35,996 bases of DNA from JANXVY01 sp038329675. GTDB lineage: Bacteria; Pseudomonadota; Alphaproteobacteria; Rhizobiales; Hyphomicrobiaceae. The notes beneath the pieces were generated by a model, which saw only the letters and a list, made by a program, of their open reading frames with translations, was not told the origin of the DNA and made no database searches. The stretch is taken from NCBI GenBank assembly GCA_038329675.1, contig JBBQNE010000017.1, positions 1 to 35,996 on the forward strand, given 5' to 3'. Made by a program: the position numbers and the translations under genes. Below, one piece after another: positions 7,941 to 16,118 of this stretch (position 1 is the stretch's first letter; every line of letters starts with the position of its first letter).

Positions 7941-8540
7941 TCAGCTTGCCCGCGCTTGGGCTTCGAGCAACGTCCCCTCATAGATGTCCGCGACCGGGAT
8001 CGTGAGGTCGAGCGATGGCAGGTGTGCGAGGCCGCCGGCCGTGGAGATGACCGGGTCGGTCGGCCAACCGCCGTTGGCGTCGCGCGTAAACACGCGAACC
8101 TCGACCGCGGTCGATTGCACGACCATGATCTCTCGCATGGACGTCAGCGCAGCGAGCGTTCCAATCGTTTCCCAGGTGTCTTTTTCGTTCGACGGTGACA
8201 GCACCTCGACGATCAGAATCGGGTCTTGGAACACTTTGTCGGGCGACGGCGGCGCACAGGTTACGACAATATCCGGTGCGCGCGCGTTGATGCGGCCCAT
8301 CATCGGTGGGATCACCGGTGCCTCGGTACCAGCCCGGCAACGGCTACCGGTCGCCTTCAGGTGAACATGTATTGCTACGCCAATATTCAGTTGGATGGTG
8401 CTGTGTGCTTCGCTCGCGGGAGCCATCGCACGAACGCGGCCATTCACCAGTTCGAGCTTCCCGACGTGTCCCCCGCCGTCCCAAGCGAAAAACGCGTCAA
8501 CCGTCATGGTCTCTTCGTCGGGCTTTCGGATCGCCGTCAT
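7941..8540 (-). CDS. Uma2-family protein (PD-(D/E)xK nuclease fold, DUF820)
   Basis: A 199-residue Uma2/DUF820 protein. The family pattern is clear: MTVDAFFAW, KLELVNGRVRAMAP, HSTIQLNIGVAI, the acidic pair ARAPDIVVTC and ILIVEVLSPSNEKDT that gives the PD-(D/E)xK metal site, and the later KxTW-like segment DTWETIGTLAAL. Members are common in cyanobacteria and some proteobacteria; their biological role is not established, and nuclease activity is inferred from the fold. The ATG at 8540 has GAGG 6 nt upstream, better than the frame start at 8567. It lies between rpmA and rtcB on the same strand, with gaps of 116 bp and 229 bp, and probably arrived as an insertion into a ribosomal operon. Confidence 0.87.
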   Translation of the reverse strand: MTAIRKPDEETMTVDAFFAWDGGGHVGKLELVNGRVRAMAPASEAHSTIQLNIGVAIHVHLKATGSRCRAGTEAPVIPPMMGRINARAPDIVVTCAPPSPDKVFQDPILIVEVLSPSNEKDTWETIGTLAALTSMREIMVVQSTAVEVRVFTRDANGGWPTDPVISTAGGLAHLPSLDLTIPVADIYEGTLLEAQARAS

Positions 8541-8656
8541 AGCGCACCTCATAAACAAGTGTCGCAAGACTACGCCTGAAATCTAAAACAAAACAGCAGC
8601 GGGTTGGTCGCCCATCCCCCTGCCAGTTGCGATCATTTTCGGCGAATAGGCAGGTA

Positions 8657-8953
8657 CTAGGCGGCCTTGGCTGCTTTTTCACCGCCGACCAATTCGGCTG
8701 CGACCGGCTTAACGTGGACGAACACCTTACCGCCGGAGCGGTGCTTGAATTCGACGTGGCCTTCGACGACCGCATAAATCGTGTGGTCGACGCCCATGCC
8801 GACGCCCTTGCCCGGATGCCACTGCGTACCACGCTGGCGGCAGATGATGTTGCCAGGGATGACGTGCTCGCCGCCGTACTTCTTCATGCCGAGGCGTTTG
8901 CTGTGGCTGTCGCGGCCGTTCCTGGTGGAACCGCCAGCTTTCTTCTGTGCCAT
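8657..8953 (-). CDS. rpmA: 50S ribosomal protein bL27
   Basis: A 98-residue bL27 with the invariant start MAQKKAGGSTRNGRDS and the GMKKYGGEHVIPGNIICRQRGTQ-type core, followed by VDHTIYAVVEGHVEF. bL27 sits near the peptidyl-transferase centre and its N-terminal tail reaches toward the tRNA ends. The sequence starts directly at the mature-type tail, without the cleaved extension known in Firmicutes. The C-terminal tail (ELVGGEKAAKAA) is slightly longer than in E. coli. A GGGAG lies about 8 nt before the ATG. It is co-oriented with rplU, 69 bp downstream of it. Confidence 0.97.
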   Translation of the reverse strand: MAQKKAGGSTRNGRDSHSKRLGMKKYGGEHVIPGNIICRQRGTQWHPGKGVGMGVDHTIYAVVEGHVEFKHRSGGKVFVHVKPVAAELVGGEKAAKAA

Positions 8954-9022
8954 GGGGGATGCTCCCGAAAAGTATGTCGAACGGCAAATGCCGATTGGAT
9001 GGATGATCCGACGCGCGGTGCG

Positions 9023-9376
9023 TCAGCCGACGATGGACGTGATCTTAACGAGCGTTAGGTCCTGGCGGTGACCGCGCTTACGTCGCGAGTTCTTACGACG
9101 GCGTTTTTTGAACGCGATGACCTTAGGACCGCGGGTCTGTTCAACGAGCTCGGCCATAACTTTTGCGCCGCTCAGGAATGGTGCGCCGATCGCCGTAGCG
9201 CGACCTTCTCCGCCGACCATAAGAACATCGGCAAATTCGATTGTCCCGTCGGCGCCAATGAGCGTCCGGCGCGTAATATCGCCAGCGTCTTCAGCCTTGT
9301 GCAGGCGCTCGATTTCGATCACGTCGTCGGTGGCAACACGGTATTGTTTGCCGCCTGTCTTAATGACAGCGTACAT
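9023..9376 (-). CDS. rplU: 50S ribosomal protein bL21
   Basis: A 117-residue bL21, recognised by MYAVIKTGGKQYRVATDD at the N-terminus and the basic tail KVIAFKKRRRKNSRRKRGHRQDLTLVKI, which binds 23S rRNA. Length and sequence are normal. GAGGAAGG 7 nt before the ATG is a strong ribosome-binding site. It is the first gene of the minus-strand block rplU-rpmA-Uma2-rtcB-GNAT-obgE. I could not identify the promoter with confidence in the upstream 400 bp. Confidence 0.97.
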   Translation of the reverse strand: MYAVIKTGGKQYRVATDDVIEIERLHKAEDAGDITRRTLIGADGTIEFADVLMVGGEGRATAIGAPFLSGAKVMAELVEQTRGPKVIAFKKRRRKNSRRKRGHRQDLTLVKITSIVG

Positions 9377-9802
9377 GGGTCGACCTTCCTCAAAGCTACG
9401 GCGGCCGATGTTTAAGGCCTGTCCGTTGCGAATGTTGTCGCGTCCTATGGTGGCCTACGTCAGGCGTTCGCGAGGAACGCTACGACGCCTCGGCACTTTT
9501 GTAGGTTTTACCCACAACCTCGAACAGCGCAGTTGCCGCAGTGGACGGGCCCACCACGTTGCGGTCGACATCGCTCGTCGTCACCATATTGTCAATCCGA
9601 AAGCGCAACCGTGCGTGGTGGTTTACCGCTCGAGCGACCGAAGTCATAGGCCTGCGTGCGCGTCGGCGTGCGATGCCATCCGGAGGAAGCAAATGTGACC
9701 CGACACGGGACCAAATTGCCAGATCGGAACAAACGGACCCAAGCGGCGACAGGGCCCGCCAACGACCTCGCCCGAACGGCAGCCGACTCCAGGGTCCGCG
9801 CA
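9377..9802. other. Divergent intergenic region rplU / Ntn-hydrolase gene
   Basis: This 426-bp region separates rplU (-) from the hydrolase gene (+) and should hold promoters for both. No reading frame in it has recognisable features. I see no clear -35/-10 pair and no stable leader hairpin. AGGG at 9791-9794 is a likely ribosome-binding site for the hydrolase gene. Confidence 0.5.
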
Positions 9803-10837
9803 ATGGACGCCACGCTGCCAATAATCCCGGTCATCGATTGCGGCACCGGATTCGCGTTGGCGACCCTCGATGCCGACATCGCACGCGCCCACCGGCTGCT
9901 CGACGGCCCAACACGCTACGTGCCAAGTGCGGTCCTGAAGGCGCTAGACGTCGCGTCGCGCCGCTGGCTCGCAAGGTGGGACAACGCCTACCTCCCCGAG
10001 ATCGCCGCCATCGCCGCCCGGCTCAACCGGCCGGGCGTCTATTTCTTCTCGATCATGTACGAATGGGCATGCACGTGCGCGGTAAAGCCGTCGCCCGATG
10101 GCGATAGCGCCCACCTCGTTCGCGTGCTCGATTGGCGGACGCCGGGCCTTGGACGCGAGGTGATGGCCGCCCGCGTCGCCGGGCCAGCCGGGCCCTACGT
10201 GACGCTCACATGGCCCGGCTTTTCCGGCGTCATTCAGGCGATGGCACCGGGCCGATTTTCAGCGGCACTCAACCAGGCGCCTATGAGGTTTGCCGCTGGG
10301 CTTTATCCTGTCGATTGGGTGATGGCGCGCCGTCGGCTTTGGAACGCACCGCACCCGACGGCCGCCCATGTTCTGCGCCGCGCGTTTGAGACGTGCGCGA
10401 CGTTTGATGACGCCAAGCGCTTCCTAGAAACCGCGCCGATCGCGCTGCCAGCGATCTACAGCTTGGCCGGGGTCAACCCCAACGAAACCTGCGTGATTGA
10501 GCGCACCGAGACGGCCGCACGAACGTTTGCTGGCGAAGCGATTGCAGCCAACCACTGGTGTAGTAACGAGCCAACGCCCTATGACTGGCGCGGCCATTCC
10601 CGCGGGATCGACAGCCAGGGTCGTGCCAACTTAATGCGAAAATTGAATGCCGACCTGACGCCAGATTTTTCGTGGGCGACGTTTCCGGTGATGAACCCAC
10701 ACACGCGGCTGGTCATGGTTGCCGATGCTCGAGCGGGCCGCTTGGTGGCGCAGGGTTTTGAACACGGTCGCCAAATCGTAGCCGAACCCGCAACCCAAGT
10801 GCTCGACTTAACCGAAGTGCGCGACTTAGCCGCCTGA
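9803..10837 (+). CDS. Ntn-type amidohydrolase, acid ceramidase/NAAA-like
   Basis: A 344-residue protein resembling the choloylglycine/acid ceramidase/N-acylethanolamine amidase group. The key region is EWACTCAV followed by SAHLVRVLDW: a Cys-Thr pair (Cys90 is the candidate nucleophile) on one strand, then an Arg and Asp on the next, as in the family's CTS...GRN/D arrangement. WPGFSGVIQAMAPGRFSAALNQAP gives the next strands, and AANHW supplies an Asn near the expected oxyanion position. These enzymes hydrolyse amide bonds of lipids or bile salts, usually after self-cleavage that frees the Cys. Here the substrate is unknown, no signal peptide is visible, and the start at 9803 has AGGG upstream. 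A frame to 9656 adds 49 residues with no family similarity. The gene has no co-oriented partner except the transpeptidase gene 214 bp downstream. Confidence 0.6.
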   Translation: MDATLPIIPVIDCGTGFALATLDADIARAHRLLDGPTRYVPSAVLKALDVASRRWLARWDNAYLPEIAAIAARLNRPGVYFFSIMYEWACTCAVKPSPDGDSAHLVRVLDWRTPGLGREVMAARVAGPAGPYVTLTWPGFSGVIQAMAPGRFSAALNQAPMRFAAGLYPVDWVMARRRLWNAPHPTAAHVLRRAFETCATFDDAKRFLETAPIALPAIYSLAGVNPNETCVIERTETAARTFAGEAIAANHWCSNEPTPYDWRGHSRGIDSQGRANLMRKLNADLTPDFSWATFPVMNPHTRLVMVADARAGRLVAQGFEHGRQIVAEPATQVLDLTEVRDLAA

Positions 10838-11051
10838 GGCCCAGAACGCCATCAAGGGGCCTGTGGCCGAAATGCGCCGCTGCCGCATTGCATTTTTATC
10901 CCGACTGGCGGTGAGCGGGTTGCAGCATTAGTTTCACTTTGCGACGACGAATATGACTTGAGCGCCATCATAGATGCCGATGTCGCAACCAAGATCGTCA
11001 TCGACGGGTGCCAGCGAGCGGCCTCGCGACAGTTAACGATGGAGTTGCGCA

Positions 11052-13130
11052 ATGTCGCATCGCGGTTTTACGCCAAGTTTGACCCCAGGTTCGACCTCGG
11101 GGTTGATGCCTAGTCGAATGGATATGATGGCGTCTGGCGGGCGGTTTTCAAAGATCGCGATGGCTTCAAGCGTTATCTCGTTCCTGGCGATCAACCCAGT
11201 TTGGGCGCAAGAACCGCCTGCCCCACCGCCGACGGCCCCGATCGTGGCAAACGTTGCCAACCTCGATCAACCAACAGGTGCGATCAGCGCTGCACCAGTG
11301 GCGACGCCGAATGCTGCAATCGATCCGGCGCCAACCGTAGTTCCAACCAACGCCATAGCGGCAAACGTCGCTCCTGCTGCCGTTGATCCCGCCCCGGTAC
11401 CAGCGATAGCGGAAACATCGGTGAAGCCGGTTGCCGATCCAATCGTGCTGGCCGTCGTTGAACGCCTGAGGCGCCCTGTCGCTGGAACCGAGAAGTCCGA
11501 AGTGGCAGCGCTCGCTCAATTTTACGCCAAACGAGCCGGGCCGTTGTTTCTAGCTGGCGGGGCGTGGTCACCAATCGGCGAGGCCGTGATTGCCGAACTC
11601 GCGCGCGCCGACAATTGGGGTCTGGTGGCCAAAAGCTACGCCGTCGCCGCGCCATCAGCCGCCGATCTTTCCCAGCTCGCCGAGGCCGAAGTCGCATTAG
11701 CCGCCGCCGCCCTTCGGTATGCCCGCCATGCGAGCGGCGGCCGCGTCGATCCAGCGACCTTGTCGCGGTTCAACGACATGCGTGGCACCGACGCCGACCC
11801 CGTTGAGGTGCTCACGGGCCTCGCCGCAGCAAACCAGCCAACCGCGTTTCTGCTATCGCTGCACCCGAAACATCCCCAGTATCAAAAATTGCACGCAGCG
11901 CTCGTTAAACTGCGCAATGGCGGGTCGCCTCCACCCGAGGCAACCACCCAATCCGCCGTCGTGTTGCTGCCAGCCGAGGGACCAACGTTGAAAGCTGGCG
12001 CAACGCATAAGGATGTCGCGTTGCTCCGCGCTAGGCTCGCTGGACCGGGTGAAGCAGCCAACGAGACGTTCGATACGCCGCTGACCGCCGCCGTGAAATC
12101 GTTCCAGGCCGAGAAAGGCTTGAAACGGACCGGCGCCCTCGACAAAGCGACGCGCGCTGCGCTGAGCGGCGCCGAGCCAGCCAAAAAATCCGAGCCGAGC
12201 AAAGACATCGAGCAGATAGCGCTCAACATGGAACGCTGGCGCTGGATGCCACGCGACCTCGGCGCCTTCCATATCGTCAACAACGTTCCCGAATTCCAAA
12301 CCCGTGTCGTTAAGGACGGCGAGGTCATTCATCAGGAACGCATCATCGTCGGCAAGGCCAATACGCCAACGCCGGTGTTTTCAGCCAACATGCAGTTCGT
12401 GATCTTCCATCCCGAATGGGGCGTTCCCGACAGTATCAAGGTCAAGGAAATCTGGCCGTCACTGCGCCGTAAAGCGCCTGACGATTTTTTTGGCACGACA
12501 TCAGATACGCGCCTGCTTCAGCGACAAAATATGCGCGTGACGTATAACGGGCGGGTGATCGACGCGAGCAAGGTCGATTGGTCAACCGCCGATCCGCGTC
12601 AGTATTCATTCATACAGGCTGCTGGCGGCGGCAACGTCCTCGGCGTTGTAAAGTTCCGTTTCCCCAACAAGCATGACGTTTACATGCACGACACGCAGGA
12701 ACGCAGTCTGTTCCAGCAGTCGGCGCGGGCCTATAGCCATGGCTGCATGAGGGTGAACAATCCACGTCGCTTAGCCGAAGTTATTCTCGCCCACGCTGAG
12801 ACGCCAGCCTGGACGCCCGACAGGGTCGGCGCGGCGCTCGCAAGTACAGGCACGCAAGAGATCAAGCTCGACAGGCCATTTCCCGTCCACAGCGTCTACC
12901 TGACAGCGTGGGTTGATGAGGCGACGGGCAAGGTGTCAACGTTCAGCGATCTGTATGGTCACGATACTCGCCTCACCGCCGCGCTGGCCGGTCGCCCGGT
13001 GTCGGTTGAGCCACAAGAGAGCAAGAACGATCTGTCGGGCTCGATCCGCCAACAGATCGACCGCAAGAAGCAGCAAAAGCAGGACGTCGACCCGCTCTCG
13101 GCGATCCTATCGGGCATTTTTTCCAACTAA
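11052..13130 (+). CDS. L,D-transpeptidase (LdtD/YcbB type) with peptidoglycan-binding domain
   Basis: A 692-residue exported enzyme that makes 3-3 cross-links in peptidoglycan or attaches proteins to it. A signal segment spans about residues 32-52 (KIAMASSVISFLAINPVWAQ). An Ala/Pro/Val-rich linker runs to about 120. An all-helical scaffold follows, then a peptidoglycan-binding domain at about 316-375 (VALLRARLAGPG, LTAAVKSFQAEKGLKRTGALDKATRAAL). The YkuD catalytic domain comes last with the motif YSHGCMRV, nucleophile Cys565, preceded by MHDTQERSLF that supplies the His. Domain order and size match the LdtD/YcbB branch. GGAG 7 nt before the ATG supports this start, although it places the signal peptide about 30 residues in; an internal start at residue 23 or 25 is possible. 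Confidence 0.92.
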   Translation: MSHRGFTPSLTPGSTSGLMPSRMDMMASGGRFSKIAMASSVISFLAINPVWAQEPPAPPPTAPIVANVANLDQPTGAISAAPVATPNAAIDPAPTVVPTNAIAANVAPAAVDPAPVPAIAETSVKPVADPIVLAVVERLRRPVAGTEKSEVAALAQFYAKRAGPLFLAGGAWSPIGEAVIAELARADNWGLVAKSYAVAAPSAADLSQLAEAEVALAAAALRYARHASGGRVDPATLSRFNDMRGTDADPVEVLTGLAAANQPTAFLLSLHPKHPQYQKLHAALVKLRNGGSPPPEATTQSAVVLLPAEGPTLKAGATHKDVALLRARLAGPGEAANETFDTPLTAAVKSFQAEKGLKRTGALDKATRAALSGAEPAKKSEPSKDIEQIALNMERWRWMPRDLGAFHIVNNVPEFQTRVVKDGEVIHQERIIVGKANTPTPVFSANMQFVIFHPEWGVPDSIKVKEIWPSLRRKAPDDFFGTTSDTRLLQRQNMRVTYNGRVIDASKVDWSTADPRQYSFIQAAGGGNVLGVVKFRFPNKHDVYMHDTQERSLFQQSARAYSHGCMRVNNPRRLAEVILAHAETPAWTPDRVGAALASTGTQEIKLDRPFPVHSVYLTAWVDEATGKVSTFSDLYGHDTRLTAALAGRPVSVEPQESKNDLSGSIRQQIDRKKQQKQDVDPLSAILSGIFSN

Positions 13131-13191
13131 GGCAGAGCTGACGCGTGGCGCCCGTTGACATCGCCGTCCCACGCTGGATGCGAGGAGATGG

Positions 13192-13212
13192 CGGTGGCAA
13201 CCTCGGCCACCG
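13192..13212. terminator. Possible bidirectional hairpin between convergent genes
   Basis: A perfect 7-bp stem (CGGTGGC with GCCACCG) and a 7-nt loop lie in the 102-bp gap between the convergent transpeptidase and zincin genes. Position and symmetry suit a shared terminator, but no T-run follows on either strand, so termination is only a guess. Confidence 0.25.
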
Positions 13213-13232
13213 TCAGACCTATGGCCTGGTGT

Positions 13233-13652
13233 TCAGCCTCGAGCGTCGGTCTCGATGCGCTCCATGTCTTCGTCCGAGAAGCCGAAGTGGTGGCCAACCT
13301 CGTGGATCAACACGTGCGCGATGATCTCGCCAAGCGTGTCATCGCCGTTTGACCACTCGTCGAGTATCGCGCGCCGGTAGAGCACGACGAGGTCGGGACC
13401 GTTTGCGGAGGCATCAGCAACGCTTTTTTCCGTGAGCGCGACGCCCTGATAAAGCCCCATCAATTCATATGGGCTCTCGATATCAAGCTCGTCGAGCACC
13501 TCGTCGTCGGCGAAGTCTTGGACGCGGATCACAACGTCATCGCACAACTCGCGGAAGCTACCGGGAAGACGCTGCCACGCCTGACGGGCGATCGCCTCAA
13601 AAGTTGCCATGTCGGGGGCGTAGGCATCGCGCCATTCACTCATAGCAACCAT
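13233..13652 (-). CDS. Small zincin-like metallopeptidase (DUF1025 / Zincin_1)
   Basis: A 139-residue protein of the MMP/zincin family common in alphaproteobacteria. The C-terminal half carries the metal motif HVLIHEVGHHFGFSD (HExxH plus a downstream Asp), after VVLYRRAILDEW and TLGEIIAH. Family members are predicted cytoplasmic zinc peptidases of unknown substrate; no signal peptide is present. GGGAGGAA lies 6 nt before the ATG at 13652, which fixes this start; the same frame runs open to 14120 but that part has no family similarity and is antisense to nothing conserved, simply overlapping pbpC in another frame. It is 106 bp downstream of pbpC on the same strand. Confidence 0.9.
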   Translation of the reverse strand: MVAMSEWRDAYAPDMATFEAIARQAWQRLPGSFRELCDDVVIRVQDFADDEVLDELDIESPYELMGLYQGVALTEKSVADASANGPDLVVLYRRAILDEWSNGDDTLGEIIAHVLIHEVGHHFGFSDEDMERIETDARG

Positions 13653-13758
13653 TGGCGTTTCCTCCCTGGCCCCGCGCGCACGGCGAAGCGGCAAGGGACC
13701 CGGAGATGTAGTCGCGCCTGGGGGCATTGGAAAGGCGAAACAGCTAACGACTTTAAGA

Positions 13759-16116
13759 TCAGCGCAGACGCACGATGACGCGGTCACTTTTGCCCGCCGC
13801 ATCGATGACGGCGACCGTGGTAAAGCCGCGGCCGACCGGGCGCCAGGCGACATCGCGGCGGTGTGGCTCAGACGCGATCGGTCGGTTGTCGACGAGCCAA
13901 GTGAGCGGGAGGGCCCCGCCGTCCGCGCGCAGGATGATAGCGTCGCCGATATCCTCAATGTAGCCAGGTTCGCGATCGCTTGCCGTATTGCTGGCAGCAG
14001 TGGCAACGGGATCGACGCTGGCAACTTCGATATCGCTGCGGTCGTGGGGGTAGGCAATAACCGGCGAAGTCTCGGTGAATGTCGCGGTAACAGCGGGCGT
14101 GAGGTCGGTGCCAGGCTCACGGAAGCGTTTCAACGGCGGTGGTAGGTTTGCCCCCACGGCAGCGATGATTCCTGGCGGCGAACCTAGAAGTGGCGCGCGG
14201 GTCGGGCCGATGCGGGCAAATGCGTCAAACAGAAGAGGCGCGGCTGCAACGCGGCCCGATAGGCCAGCGGTCGCCGCGCTATCGGGGCGGCCGGTCCATA
14301 CCGCGATCACATGGGCGCCATCATAGCCAATCGCGTAGGCGTCGCGGTAGCCGTAGGACGTGCCGGTTTTATAGGCGATACGCCCGCCGGTGGCGTGGAC
14401 GGGCGGCGGGGCGTCCTTCAAGATATCGGTGACATACCACGCAGCAACCGGTGACAGGATGCGGCGGCCAGCGCGGATCGCTTCACTTGCGCGATTGGTT
14501 TGCGGGCCTCCCACGCCCAGCCCTGGAGCCGCGCGCGCGCGCGCGGTCGTCTCGCGCAGATACCGCAGCGCCACCGGATCGCCACCCCGCGCAAGGCTGG
14601 CATAAAGCGCGGCGAGGTCGTCAAGGCGCAAGCCGATCCCACCAAGCGCAATCGCAACCGTTGGCTCGGCCGAGGCGGGCAGCACAGGATTGGCGCCAGC
14701 CCGTTTCAGCCGCGAAAACAAGCGCCCTGGCCCGACGGCGTTGAGCACCTTAACGGCTGGGATATTGAGCGACTGAGCGAGCGCATCGCGGATCGTGACG
14801 GTGCCGTGGAAGTCCTCATCAAAATTCTTGGGCGCGTAACTGCCGAACCGAACCGGGCGGTCCTCAATCAGCGTTTCAGGGTGCGCGATGCCAGCATCGA
14901 ACCCCAGGCCGTAGATCAGCGGCTTCAACGTCGAGCCGGGTGAACGGACGGCGGCGGCCATATCGACGGCACCCCAGCGGCTGCCGTCGAGATAAGCCGA
15001 TGAGCCAACACGGGCGAGGATTTCACCGGTGCGGTGGTCAGCAACCACAATCGCCGCCGATAGCCTGTCACCAAGCGCGCGGGCGTGGTCGCGGGCAAGG
15101 TCTTCGAGCGCGGACTGCAAATCGCGGTCAAGCGTCGTGCGATGCACGGCGGCGAGTGGCACGCGGGCGAGTTCGGCTTCGGCGAGGTGCGGGGCAAGCT
15201 TTGGGAAGTCACGACGGACGCGGGGGATCGGCTCGGCCTTGGCGCGCTCGTATTCAGCCGCTGTGATAATCCGAGCAGCCTTAGCCGTCGCAAGGATGCG
15301 GTCGCGGGCGCGGCGGGCGACCGCCGGGAACCGGTCAGGCCGACGCGCTTCGGGCGATTGCGGGATCGCAACAAGCAGTGCAGCTTCGCCTAGCGATAGC
15401 CGCCGCGGCTCCTTGCCGAAGTAGGCGATCGAAGCCGCCCGCACGCCTTCCATGTTGCCCCCATAGGGTGCGAGCCGCAGGTAGAGCGATAAAATATCAC
15501 GCTTGCCCATGGTCCGTTCGAGCTTCAGCGCATCGATGCTTTGGCGCAGTTTGCCAAGCGCGGATTTGGGCGTTGGGCCACGCATCAGGCGTGCGGTTTG
15601 CATCGTCAGCGTTGAGGCGCCCGAAACGAGCCGCCCGTGACGCAGCGCTTGGAGGCCAGCCCGCGTGAAGGCAATCGGGTCGATGCCGCCGTGCGTCCAG
15701 AAGCGCCGGTCTTCGAATGCGGTCAGCATCGCCAGATAGCGCGGATCGACGTCGCCGGGTTCAATCGGCAGCCGCCAATGCCCCGATGTGGTGGTGAATG
15801 CGCGCAACAGAGCATCGTTGCGGTCGAGCACGGTGACAGAGACTTCGCTAGTGCGGTCAAGTGCAACGGGTGGTCCGCTCGTCACAGCCAAATGTAGTGA
15901 CACGACAGCGATGGCAGCAACGGCGAGCGTGAGGTGGAACGCAAGGAGCGTCGCGCGTGCCAGTTTGGTTGTCATCGTTTTCGACAGCGATCGCGGGCGC
16001 AATACGCGCGATAGTCTAAATGCCAGTCGGGCGGCGACGGCGGCGCGCTTTGGCACTCCTCCCCCTGGTGGGGCGGGGCTCAGCGTCGGGGTCCCATATG
16101 GCTCGACATCGCGCAT
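13759..16116 (-). CDS. pbpC: Penicillin-binding protein 1C (bifunctional, class A)
   Basis: A 785-residue class A penicillin-binding protein. A transmembrane segment at about 55-78 anchors it. The GT51 transglycosylase domain follows (AFEDRRFWTHGGIDP with catalytic Glu135; GASTLTMQTARLM). The transpeptidase domain has SxxK at 395-398 (SPGSTLKP), SLN at 449-451 and KTGTSYGYRDA with Lys583. A C-terminal BiPBP_C domain (LPLTWLVDNRPI, GFTTVAVIDAAGKSDRV) is diagnostic for PBP1C. In E. coli PBP1C pairs with the alpha-2-macroglobulin-like protein encoded next to it, as here. The ATG at 16116 lies 2 nt after the yfaS stop with GGTGA upstream, so the genes are coupled. A start at 15975 (residue 48) would give a more usual short cytoplasmic tail. 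Confidence 0.96.
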   Translation of the reverse strand: MRDVEPYGTPTLSPAPPGGGVPKRAAVAARLAFRLSRVLRPRSLSKTMTTKLARATLLAFHLTLAVAAIAVVSLHLAVTSGPPVALDRTSEVSVTVLDRNDALLRAFTTTSGHWRLPIEPGDVDPRYLAMLTAFEDRRFWTHGGIDPIAFTRAGLQALRHGRLVSGASTLTMQTARLMRGPTPKSALGKLRQSIDALKLERTMGKRDILSLYLRLAPYGGNMEGVRAASIAYFGKEPRRLSLGEAALLVAIPQSPEARRPDRFPAVARRARDRILATAKAARIITAAEYERAKAEPIPRVRRDFPKLAPHLAEAELARVPLAAVHRTTLDRDLQSALEDLARDHARALGDRLSAAIVVADHRTGEILARVGSSAYLDGSRWGAVDMAAAVRSPGSTLKPLIYGLGFDAGIAHPETLIEDRPVRFGSYAPKNFDEDFHGTVTIRDALAQSLNIPAVKVLNAVGPGRLFSRLKRAGANPVLPASAEPTVAIALGGIGLRLDDLAALYASLARGGDPVALRYLRETTARARAAPGLGVGGPQTNRASEAIRAGRRILSPVAAWYVTDILKDAPPPVHATGGRIAYKTGTSYGYRDAYAIGYDGAHVIAVWTGRPDSAATAGLSGRVAAAPLLFDAFARIGPTRAPLLGSPPGIIAAVGANLPPPLKRFREPGTDLTPAVTATFTETSPVIAYPHDRSDIEVASVDPVATAASNTASDREPGYIEDIGDAIILRADGGALPLTWLVDNRPIASEPHRRDVAWRPVGRGFTTVAVIDAAGKSDRVIVRLR

Positions 16117-16118
16117 TG

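Noticed and set aside
66..8654. 16-bp exact repeat at 66-81 and 8639-8654
   Set aside because: A single 16-bp match within 36 kb of biased composition can arise by chance, and the flanks show no mobile-element ends.
13653..14120. Frame extension of the small zincin to 295 residues
   Set aside because: The added part overlaps pbpC in another frame and is low-complexity; a strong ribosome-binding site marks the start at 13652.
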